Source: Pachyseris speciosa
Taxonomy: Eukaryota; Cnidaria; Anthozoa; Scleractinia; Pachyseridae
Length of the DNA stretch: 64,000 nucleotides
Direction of reading: 5' to 3'
NCBI GenBank assembly: GCA_016490735.1
Contig: JAEMWC010000093.1
Location: forward strand, 413,501-477,500
The position numbers were made by a program, and so were the translations under genes. The stretch's first letter is position 1, and each line of letters starts with the position of its first letter. The notes beneath the pieces were generated by a model that was not told the origin of the DNA, did no database searches, and was given only the letters and a program-made list of their open reading frames with translations. Positions 35,660 to 47,600 of this stretch are shown here, in pieces.

Positions 35660-38600
35660 ATGGCGCTCTTGAACAACGGTTCGAAATCAGCTCAGAAAAC
35701 TGTCGTTTCGTGGTTCGAGTTCTTATTTGATAAGACTGGAGAAGTACTGAAGAAACACCTAGAAGACAAAAATGCAGGTTCTTTGCATTCGTTGTATTTT
35801 TGTTTTGTTTTCCGTAAACAATATTCCACTTCCTCTCAGAAGTCTTAAGTTCTTACAGATCACGTCACGCTGTACAGAGCGTGTACAAGCTTACACCCTA
35901 ACGTTAAGGCTTACTGCAGTTTTCATTGTACATGACAGACTCATCCAAAATGCCAAATGGCTTTCTCTTCGGGGTGTTTTGACACTCTAACCAATATATA
36001 TCTTTTTCCAGCTGAAAATTTAGGACCTAGGGGGCTGTGTCCTTGCAGGGAGACTGGAAACTAGAAACTATTTACTCGGCGCTTTTGACTAGGCCCTTAA
36101 ACTAGGCACTAGCCTCAAAATCTAACCAGTGACCATAAATTATCTCAAAATTTCTGGCTATAAGTGTTACATTATGTCACATCATCTATGTCATAAACCT
36201 GGCATCGCGTGTTATCCACCAGAATGCTTTGGGGTTTTAGGGGAATTAATGTGGCGTCCATCTTGTGTGTTTGTATTCCTTAATATAAGCAAACAATATT
36301 ATCATGCACAAGAAAATGAAAATCTTTTCAGCAGACATTTCTCTCAATACATGTACATGTACGTCCTGTAGTGCCTGATCAAATCTATGGTTCTGGGTTA
36401 CTTCGGGGAAGATGTTAATTGGTCAACAACACTTTTTTTTATTTATGGTTGGTTCAAAGAGCAGTCTCATGGAATTCAAAGATAACATAATGTCAGCAGG
36501 CAGAATTTTCCAGCTCCAGTTGCATTTTGTGGTGTGCTTTTCCCTCATTGACTTTCACAGAGTGGTTATTTTGTGATGGTACAGTATGGCAATGTTAACC
36601 AGCACACACCATTCATAATAATCATGTCAGGCCTTTTGGCTATTAAAATTTAATACTCATGTTATCATTATCATTGTCATTCTTATTAACCCATTGACTA
36701 CCGGCTGTTTTTACATTTTCGGAGTGATTTTCCACCTATAAACGATGAATAGCAATTCGTGACTCTTTATTTGAACTACCAGGGAAAAGTGGTGCTGTCC
36801 TAAGCCACTGGAGGCTCAAGGTTATCCGTGAAGCGACAACAATGGCCCAAGTTCGGTTTGCTTGCGATTTCTGCTAAATTTACAGCCATTTTTCATCTTT
36901 AGCAGCTGCCTGATGAGCATCATTAAGCGTGACGGTAGCTAAGAGTCCACTTTCTCAAAGAACCGAGCAAGGTGATGTACTTTGTTGTTGAATTTGGCTT
37001 GTCACTCGACAAACTGGGAATTTGGCTGGTCGAACACTTAGTACCTTTGGGACTCGACTATTGATGAATTTCTCAACCTACCGCCACATATTTTGCAATT
37101 TCTGAGTACTGAAGATGACCACAAGCAGGAATTTTTGGCAGTACTTAGTTTATATGTGAAAGAATTGGGAGAAGGAACGGGTGCTGTCAAAAATTCTTGT
37201 CATTTCCCAGCATGCAATGTGGTCTAGATGTTGAAAATGGCGGAAAGGCCCGAATGCACTGGAAGAAAAGGCTGTATCTGCGCTCGGGAGAAGAATATGA
37301 ACAAAAAAAGTCATTTCTAAGCTGGAAAAAAGACTGAATTTCGTTATGATGGTTGAAGTTTGGTTTTACAGCAATGATTTCCTTAAAAAACATGAAGACA
37401 AAAAGGGGCATTTTTGTCGTTTCTCTTTGACGTTAAAAACGGTCAGTTTCGTTCTTGTCCAAACTCAAAAGGCCATATTTGGTAAAAATCGCTACGTTTC
37501 TTGCATTTTTTGGATATCCAAATTTAAAGGGCATTCCATTTCGTGCTCACAACTAACAGTTAAGGCAATATTCGTGCGATTGAGAAAGTCGCAATGTTTT
37601 GAAGCATGGGAGTTTTTTACGGCCAGTTTTAGCCGGCACGGGTGCCAATGGGTTAATTAAATTCCTTCCAATTTCCAACCAACAAAAAAGTGAAATATCT
37701 GCAATTTATTCCTGACATACAATGTACATCATGACATCTCTCTTAACTGGCTGACTGATGGTTGGTTTGCATTATTTAAATTCTTGACAGTTGGCAGTTG
37801 GCAGCTGTATATATATCATGTTGTGTCAGCCCTGTAAGTACTAAAAACCCTGCAACTTACCAGGTCGCCCCGCAGCCCATGTGCGCCACAATGATGAAGA
37901 TTGCTGCCAGCATTGTCTCGATTTTAACTTCGCCTAAATCACATGTAATGTGTAATAATGTATGATAATTAGTTTAAAACAAAGGAAGAAAAAAAATTAA
38001 ACCAAGGATAAAATTGAACCACAACATATATACATGTAAATTTACTGGGCATGCCTTTTCTCTTTTTGTCTATCCACCCTCACAACATCAATAAAAGCTT
38101 GTTCGTACATGTAGCTTAGACATTGACTAGCATGTTTATTTGCAGAACCATCTGCCACCCAACTAATTATTCAGTTCCTGGAACGTTCTGAGCTGTTTAA
38201 CAATACTGTGGTAAGAAAAAGTGTTTGTATTGCATAATTGATCGCTAAAAGTTTACCTTATTGTGGGACCTCAAATGAAGAAAATATCAAACTGTTCAAT
38301 AAAGATGCAGCATTTTCAATAATGTATTTTTGAATTGCTGATAAGGATATATACGCCAAGGTGTAGTTAACAGTAGTCTTTTACAGCCATAGCTGCAATT
38401 TACTGAAAGTCATGAATATTACAGTCAGTCAGTGGGTCATTCCCTATTGTTACACAGTCTGTGTTAAAACTTATAGTTAGTTTAAGAATAATTGAAGGGC
38501 TGGGGGCATAAACTGCCTATGTGTAATATTAGGCCGTTTTTCAGTTTTGCTCAAAACTGGCTGAAATATTGCATGTGACCTAGAATTGAACTTAAAAATG

Positions 38601-41600
38601 TTGCCCCAGACTTTTTTCTCTGATTTGCGCTTCATGAGCTTTGCGCTTCACGAGAAATAACCTATGCAAAAAATCTGTCGCTCCGTCTGTTAAACGAGAA
38701 ACAAAAGAAGGCTATTGTTTTTCTTGTAACAATGAAATCAGTAACAATGAAATATTATTGTTGCATTAATTGGTCACTTGTTTAGTTTTAAAGTTCAGCT
38801 AAAAACTTTGATATGAAATGTCTGCCTTGGTCATTTTACTGGAAAAAAAAGTACTTGTCTGATCAGCCACTAGAGCATAATAACTATATATACAGACTAT
38901 TAAATGCATTTTCTTTATGCTTTTCAGAATGCAGCAGCAGAAGCTCCTCCAGCAAGTGAGAACAAAAGAGCGCAATATCTCTGCTACTTAGCCGTAAGGG
39001 TTGCTACCCATCTGCAGTGGAATCTGGAAATCTTAGAAGACAAGTATGATTTGTTCAGCTCAAGTAGAAATGTACTTCTAGATATGCTGTCTACTACTTT
39101 TTGATGTAGATTTTATGGTTCAGTATTTTATCATTCATTTAATTTCTTTCTGGCTTTGTTTTAAACTAATTAACATATATTATTATACCTAAAAACAAAG
39201 GGAGGAAAAAAAAAAATGAAACCAAGGATAAAATTGAACCATAACCATAGACTGTTATTTTCTGGTATGACGTTGACACAAAAACTGAATTTATGAAATT
39301 ATGGTATTCATTTGGATATTCAGAAAGAACAAGATAAAAAAGGCCCACCTTCCAAAATTGGCATTTTCTTACAGTTTGAGAGTGAGATTTTAACACCATT
39401 ATGCTCCAATGACTCCATACAAATCCTTCTAAATTTGACTTGGGTCATAACGTTATGACCGGTCGTAACATTATGACCCAAGTCAAATTTAGAAGGATTT
39501 ATGTGGGGTCATCGGAGTATAACAGTTGGAGGGAATTTGTCTTTATGTGCTAATTTTTTGGCAAGGTAGCATTTTTCATCTTGCAACAAATCCCGTAATT
39601 TCAAAAATTCAAATATTTGTGTTTGTGCAACAAATCCCGTAATTTCAAAAATTCAAATATTTGTGATGTCATACTTTAAGACTCTATAGCCTGTACATTT
39701 ATCTATCTCCATATAATGTAAAAAAATAGAAGAACATACTGTACAGTCAAACCTTCCGTAAGAGGAAAACCTCAGGATTGAACAGGACACCCACTTACCA
39801 GAGGTTGAAAGTTTAAGGCACCATATAAATTGTAGGAGGTAGCATGTGTCAGTCATACCTTCTACAGTCAAAGCTGTCACTGCGACCACTCTCGTAAGCG
39901 ACCAGCTCTAGTTACAACCACCAATTTTGTAGAATCCCATTTTAAATGTTACTTGTTATAAATTCTCTTATCATTTGAAAGCTCACGTAAGAGACCGTGA
40001 CCACCATGACCAGTGGGGATTACCCAACTGGACTTTTCCATTGTTTTTAAGCTCTCGTAAGCGACCACTCAAAGAGTGTGACCCATGTTTGTCAACACTT
40101 TACTAAGAGTAAGTTTTTGTAGGTGCATTTCTGAACATTCTCTACAGTACCATGAATAAGAATTTACAAATCCTGAACACTTTTGCTAAAAGCTATCGTG
40201 CAAGACCGCCATCTCTTGTTTATAATTTGGTCTCTTATGAGACTCCATTCTTATATTTAAGCAACCAGCTCCAGTTGTGACCACTTTTTTGAATTCCTGG
40301 GGTGGTCGCTTATGAGAGCTTAGACTGTATTGGAATTTGCAAGTCTGGGTTGGATGAACAAACAAAACAGTGGTCAGATCTTTTGGAACTGTATTATAAT
40401 TATGCCACAAACATTTGAGAAACTATTTACTGTTGCTAAATGGAGTCATTTGAACTCAACTTTCAAGAGTTCTGTCTGATTGAGGGAGGATCTATTAGCC
40501 CATGGTGCTTGAAAAATTTTCTGCTTCCATGGATGAGAGGAGTCTGCCTACAGGAGGTAATAAGTCGAGTTTCAATGGTGACCAGGACCATGCAGGGCTG
40601 TCAGTAAGGGATGCGGGCCAGGGATTTTCCCCGGCCAATTCTGACTGATAATTCTGGGCAAGATCCTTGGCTACTTCCATAGAAAAATAGCATATTGACT
40701 ATTATGACAACAGCTGGATTCTCCAGCTACATTTTGCACATTGCTGCCTCCACAAAAATTTAGTGACAGACCTGCCATGGTTTGGTGTTGGTGTATGGGA
40801 AATGTGCATTCACAGGAAGGTGACTACACAAACGGATGTTTGACCGCATTACCCTTTTTATGGTAAATGAACCATACAGAGTGTTAATGACTTGTTAGCA
40901 ATTTACCCACCTCCCTTAATCATAACTCACTTTCCCTGTTGTTGTATTAACCCTCTGTTTATTTCCCTTGCCAATTCCTTTGCCAAAGTACATGTAAGTA
41001 ATTTTATGTATGGAATACCAATGTACTGATTTTTAGGAACATTGTGTGCTTTTGTACATAGCAGCTATACAAAATGCTACTGAACTTAAACAAAATGACA
41101 AAATGAAACAACTTCCAACTATTGATGGTAGACACTAGTGTATGCTTGAGAGAAGTAAAAAGATAAAATTTGATAAAACATGATTTCATTTGCAGCCTAT
41201 CTCTGCAATTGCAGAACTTTCTCTTGGGAGAATTAATGAAAACAGCACCATCACTAGAAGGGGTAAGTTTAAAAACTTGAGAGTGTTGCTTGATGGTAGA
41301 AGCAATTGTTATTCTAAAAAATGCATGCACCTAACATCACCATCATCAATAGTTATAACATAGCTGGTAAATTTGTATAGTCAAATTCAATTGCATGAGC
41401 GTGCTTCATATTCCTATTGCGCATGCTGATGATGTAGCACAGGGAATTTCCTTTTATGCAATATTTAAATTACCGCATTGAAAATGTTATATAAAACAAT
41501 TGGTTCATGTGTCAGCTGTGCATTCATTGAGATAATGAAGCACTTGGGAAGTTTGGAGAGCACTCAAGAAGCTAGAGTTGCTGACTGTTATGCATCTTTC

Positions 41601-44600
41601 ATGCTCTCCAAGCTTCCCGCATGCTTCATATCTCAATGAACGTCTGCTGACGCATGAACCAAATGTTAAATCTAATACAGACTGAGATGACTGAAAATAT
41701 CCTCTTTTTTTTTTTTTTTTGTTCTTAGTTGTGCTTCTGTATTAGGGGTCTTTCCCCCAGAGCTGAATAGAGGCAGTAACACCTAGAAGAAGTACATTTT
41801 CAAACATCCATGTATATTAGATATTAAGTAATTTATTCATAGTCAACGTTAAAAGTTACAATAAAGGTAGTGTTTACATTATTGAACAGCGACCATTTAT
41901 TAATGCATCAAAGACTTGTTACCATGTGTGCATTTGTCAAAACTCCGGTAAACATTTCGGGCCCGAAAAACTATTTAATGTGCATTAGGTTCATAATTTA
42001 CGAGATATTCGATTTCTAATACTTTTAATAATCTTTTAAGAAAGCATGCTACAAAATTGAGAAATACAGTGGGCTAGTTTGCTCAAAAAGCTAGTACCAA
42101 GCAATATAAAACCAACTTGAAGAATGCTTTTCAGGCCCGAAATGGTTTTCCAGAGTTTTGAGAAACTCACGCCAGGGCTGTCAACCCTCCCGGATAATCC
42201 AGGAGACTCCAGATTTTGGACCAGATGTATCTCCCGGTCTCCAGATTAGAGTTTGAAATCTCCAGAAAAATCGTCAGAAAAAAAATTATCACTCAGACTG
42301 ATTAGAATTACTTTTAATGTGATCTTTTTAACATTTAGGTGACACAAAGTGATGTAGACATCAGCGACCTTGACCAAAAAACTGCAACAACACTTATCAT
42401 TTATTACAGATGGTATGAGATCTTTTCTATTTCATGTATATTAATATTTTGAACTATGAGCTAAATTAACATAATTATATTTAATTTTAAGCACTTAATT
42501 TAAAAATTCACTATAATACAGTGTATGGGGTTTTGGAATTATTTTTAAGGCACAAGAATGACCCAGAACAAATTTATGTCTGTGCAAAAGTTGTACCTGT
42601 TTCATGTAAACCCTTTCCATCACATTACCCTGCTTTAGCTATTTTATAATTATTATTTTTATTTATTATTTTTATTTATGCTCAGATGGCGAGGCGGCAG
42701 CAGAATAGAGCCGCGCAAGAAATGGCAATTGCTGGTTTGCAAGTGACGTCACGGCAGCCATGTTGGAGGTCAAGAACAATGGCCTTTCTCTCCGCTGGGA
42801 ACTAAATTCTATTTTTATTTAAATTCGAAAAAATTTCTATTGTTCTGAGCTCCAACATGGCCGCCCTGTCACGTGGTTGCAAACCAAGAATAGGCAGAAA
42901 AATTCTCGATCGAGCTTCAAAACGTGTAACCAAATGTAATGTAGATTCCGCTGAGACTTTGGTTTGAGCCAATTGCAACGACAGAACTATTGGAACCAAT
43001 GAAAAGACGTGTTAGATTTTGGTGTTAACCAATCAAAAGGCAGTACTGGGCGCACAAGCGTTCCTTACCCTTTCATTGCCGCTTGTTTCTTATCTTTGCC
43101 TACTGAGATTCTGAGGGTTTTAGAGGCGTTTGTTCGGCGTTTGTTTGGAGACTTTGGACACAGTTGTTCTGTATGGACAAGTAGACACTACAACAGTTTC
43201 CGTTCGATTAACGCAACAAATTCACGCTAAAGGACAGCGCGGCCAAATACTGTCAAAAGTCATTTAGGTTTTGAGGATGCGGTGTACTTCTCGAGGAAAC
43301 ATCACATACTGCATTAAAAAAAAACAAGGTCAAAAGACATTCAATTTCATTCGAGGTTACAGCGTTGTGCTTTTTTTCTGCATAAAAATTCCGATGCTAA
43401 ATGTACGTTCATACAATGTATGGCCGTTCGTTCAACAAATCAAGATCGCTGCGGTTCATCGCAGACACTGTCATCAAAAGCGATCAAAATTTCAAGAATT
43501 AGCGGCCTATTTCTCGACGAAAATGCACAGTGTACAAGTACCTTATTCGTACTAATTTTCGCGGGCACTTAATTTCGCGAATTTGGAACACGAATATTTC
43601 GCGAGCATTAATTTTCGCGATTTTGCAAAAAATGATAAATTTAAGACATTTAATTTCGCGAAAATTAACAAAAGACAGACTTAGAAAACCGTTTTTTATT
43701 GAATGATCACTTAAATAACGATTGATTTACAATCATGATTAAAAAAGGGAGGTTAGATAGGCCTGCGCGACTCCCACTCGCGTGTTTTTAGCCTCAAAGC
43801 TATATTTTTGCTCTAACGAGTATGTCTTTCAGGGAACGCCCTCTCTTGTAGGATATAAGTGGCGGTTCCTTAAATATTTCTCTGAGCATCGGTTGTTTCT
43901 CAATAAAATGCCATTTACTCATGAGGATTTCTTTTAAGTTTGGCACTGATGGGTGATATTGCGTTACAAACGGCAAAATTTGTTTGTTTTCTTTCTCTTT
44001 TTGTCGGAGGGCTTGTTTCCTGTTTTGAAACTTTACTTCTGAGAGGTTTCTTTGGATAAAGACTTTAGGGTAACCTCTATCAACAAATATTGTTTTAGAA
44101 GAGTTTGTCCTCAGAAGTCTTAAGGCCTCTCCTTTCACAAATCCCCTCCTAACACCGGGTGGGTGACAGCATGAGAAATGTGTATATTGAAATGTCTCGG
44201 TAGGCTTGAAATGGGTTCGCACATCAAGAACTGATGTTGTTTCAAATCTTGCGACTTACAACGCACAGTAGATCACCGCTTGTACAAGGAGGACTTGAAA
44301 TTCCAGTTAGAGTTGTGGTTGAAATCGAGGCCACAGCAAAGAACAGATTGATAATTGACAAATACAAAGAGCTTGTGTTGGCTAATTATGAAGAGCCTGA
44401 CCTAAATGGACATTTTGATGACTGCACGAAAGATGTTTTAAAAGAGCTACATGTACAAGAAGAAGAAATGAGTGATTCGGATGAGGAAAGTGCTGAAGTG
44501 GAAGATAAATGTAGACTGATGACAATTACCATTTAGCTATAAACACAGTTAATCATTGATTAAAGCAATTATAGAAGTGTATTAAATTTCGCGTGTTTAA

Positions 44601-47600
44601 TTTTCGCGTATCCTAATTTTAGCGAGTCTTTAATTTCGCGATTTTTTACAAATCGCGAAAATCGCGAAATTAAAGCCTCGCGAAAATTAGTACGAATGAG
44701 GTAGGTCGCTAGCCAGTAGTCGCTTGGCTTGAGCGTAAAGAATTAAAGGCTGGTGCAGTTGATCGAATAAGTGTTGATAAAGCTGCTCATTATAAACGAC
44801 CACAAGGACGGAAACAACACATCGCTCCTCGCCTTTGAAATAAATAAATTGACAAATGTTCGATGGGAACACTAGAAAAACTCCAAGGAAACATCCGAAG
44901 TGAAATACGTGTAACAGGTTTCAGATTGTTTCCGGACTCTCAGATTGTTTCCGGACTCAAATTTCATTGTTTATTAAACAAATTTCCCGTTTCTTCTGTT
45001 TATTAAACAGGTCTGAGCGTCAAATTTGTTTATTAAACAAAAAGAAAGGTCTTTTCTGTTTATTACACAAAATAGATGTCCCTTTTTGTTTAACAAGATG
45101 CTCTATGAGCGTTAACTCGGGATACTTTTTTGTTCCAGAAGCCGGACGCACGCTTCTGATTCTCGAAACTATCCGTTTTGGGTTCACGTAAGACCTTTTT
45201 GTTCACGTTCGAGCAAAGCTCGTTAAACTGTTTTGAGAGTTGCCATCAATATTCCTTGTCAGCTGTTGTTGTTTACTTCTAGATTAAGTGGCAACATCTG
45301 GAGTTTTTTCTCTCTGCGAAGCTTGAAAACAAACTTGAAAACACAAGGCGAATCGTTTCCGTGTACGTGATATGTCCAGATGTCACGCATTGTAAAAAGC
45401 ACTTGAAATTCAAACTGCTCTATTTTCAAAACAAAGCGTGTTACTTGGCTTAAATGTCATTTACCTAATGAAGGTAAAAAATCTAAATGTTTAATTTTAG
45501 TTTTTTTTCTGGCGCACGTGAAAACCAAAAATTCGCAAACTTGTCTCTAAATATAGATCTGTCACAGCGATTGAGTTGTGGTATAATCCGGATCAAATTA
45601 CATCAAAACAACTTTGCGATTATCTAAATATAGAACTGTCACAACGTTCTAATTCGAGTCGATACTCACAGCACGTGCGAGGCTTCCAACCTTGTCTTAA
45701 ATTCGGCAAACCTTTTCACACGGACAGTCTGTACTGTATTAAAATCCAGTTTCACAACTTTACAAAGATATGTGCAAGAAAATTTGTTCCGCGGTCGAAG
45801 TGGATTATTTAACCTTGAGTGTTCACTTGCGGTCACGTATTAAATCGAAGGTATCACATTACGAAAACAACTTTGTGCAAATCTATAACTTTTCTGTCAC
45901 AGCAGTCGATTTCGACTTGTGATATCGATTACACGTGCGAGGCTTCCAACTTTTTCTTAACACTCGGCAAACCTTTTCACGGGGACAGACTGTGCTGTCT
46001 TAAAATATCTAGCTTCACAACTCAAACACGATGAATTTGCATAACTTGTAAACAACCGTCGCGTGATGTTAGCCTTTCGACCTTTGGACTATGTGGTTTG
46101 CTTTAACCAATGAACACACCGCCACATGCCTGCTATTGTGCATTGGCCAATCCAAACACTGGAACGTAATTGTATTGTGCATTTTGCTGCACAGGAAAAA
46201 AAAAAAAGAAGACTGAAATCTGACACATTTTATAACTCGGTATACTTACAGTATCCCGAGTAATAAACAAGAGACTTTTGCTTATTACTCGGGATACTGT
46301 AAGTTTCGTTTAATAAGCGAAAATTTCCTGTTTATTAAACAGAAAGTGGCATCGTTTTTTGTGTAATTCACAGCTTTTGCTCAACGTATGCTTCGGAATG
46401 ACTCGGCGAGCGACTGAAAATCATCATTTGGTTGCACAGACCGCACATTTTTCAATAGTTTTAATCGTCCTGACTCGAGCGCTGTCATAGTTTCCAGGAA
46501 TAAGCTAGATGTTTTAAAATCTCCAATATTTACTGAATCCCTATACCTCTTTTTTCTTTTTCCCCTTGTCTTGTATTTCAAGCCATGAGCGGGTTCATCC
46601 TCGCAATTCACCATGAATAAACACCGAGCGAAGAGTGTCGGTCTTGACAGTACGACGCGGGTGAGAGCAAACTTTTGCAAAATTATCTCTTCGAAAATGT
46701 AAAGCTGTCCCTTTTTCTTGCCCAGTGGATGGACTGAGCAGAAAAGAGTTCAACAAAATAATTTTTTTGTAGAGTTATTTATCGGTAGCTTTGTGTTGAC
46801 GCTTTCTATTTTTCTACGTAATGGCGACTCGTGAGTAAAAATTAGTTGGCGTTCAATCTTGTGCAACTTTCGTTTATTAAACAGAAAAGCCCTGTCACTT
46901 TCGTTTAATAAGCAAAAGCCTCTTGTTTATTAAACAAAAAGGGACATCTATTTTGTGTAATAAACAGAAAAGACCTTTCTTTTTGTTTAATACACAAATT
47001 TGACGGTCAGACCTGTTTATTAAACAAGAAACGGGAAATTTGTTTAATAAACAATGAAATTTGAGTCCGGAAACAATCTGAGAGTCCAGAAACAATCTGA
47101 AACCTGTTGTGTATAATTTGGATAGAAACGTCAACAATATGATCTTCACTCTACAGCCAAAAATAGCACAAAGAAAACATCGAATTAAAAATAGACTTGA
47201 CAGACAACACGCGTGAGAACAGAAAATTTGCATACCATAACGAATTACACACATTTGTGTCTCTAGTTTGGAGGAGTTTGTAAAATTTATTCCTAAGAAC
47301 GGTCGAAGAAAACCCTGTTTCAATGAAATAAAGTTACGAACGAGCACCGGCCTGGTGTGAACGGCAGTGGCTCAAAACCGCCGCCATCTTTCCACTAGAA
47401 TCCAATCCTTGCTCCTCGTTGTTGATTTCCATTTCGGTTCAATTCTTTGTTCACACTACTCCAGAGAAAGTGTCACGAAAACCTATCCGATATGTGATGA
47501 TTCACTTTCAAGACTGCAGCAGCTCAGCATCGCTCCAATGCAAAAACCGTGCCGAAATCATTGTTTTGAATGTGAACAAAAGCCCTATCCAATATGGTTT

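Larger units (their letters stand above)
43539..44703. mobile_element. TIR element carrying a Penelope fragment
   Basis: 1165 bp. Ends TACCTTATTCGTACTAATTT and, reversed, TACCTCATTCGTACTAATTT, each followed by clusters of AATTTCGCGA-type subterminal repeats. The core holds a Penelope-like reverse-transcriptase piece (minus strand) and a 100-codon open frame with an acidic tail (plus strand). Superfamily not determined. INTS8 intron 5. Confidence 0.75.

Noticed and set aside
42176..42290. Third copy of the CAGGGCTGTC MITE
   Set aside because: Only the first 10 bases match; the interior (CTCCCGGATAATCCAGGAG) differs and no right end was found, so it is not listed as a feature.
45576..45812. 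78-codon frame conserved in two places (also 61564-61800)
   Set aside because: It is conserved because the whole repeat is duplicated; the few differences are mainly amino-acid changing, which argues against coding selection.
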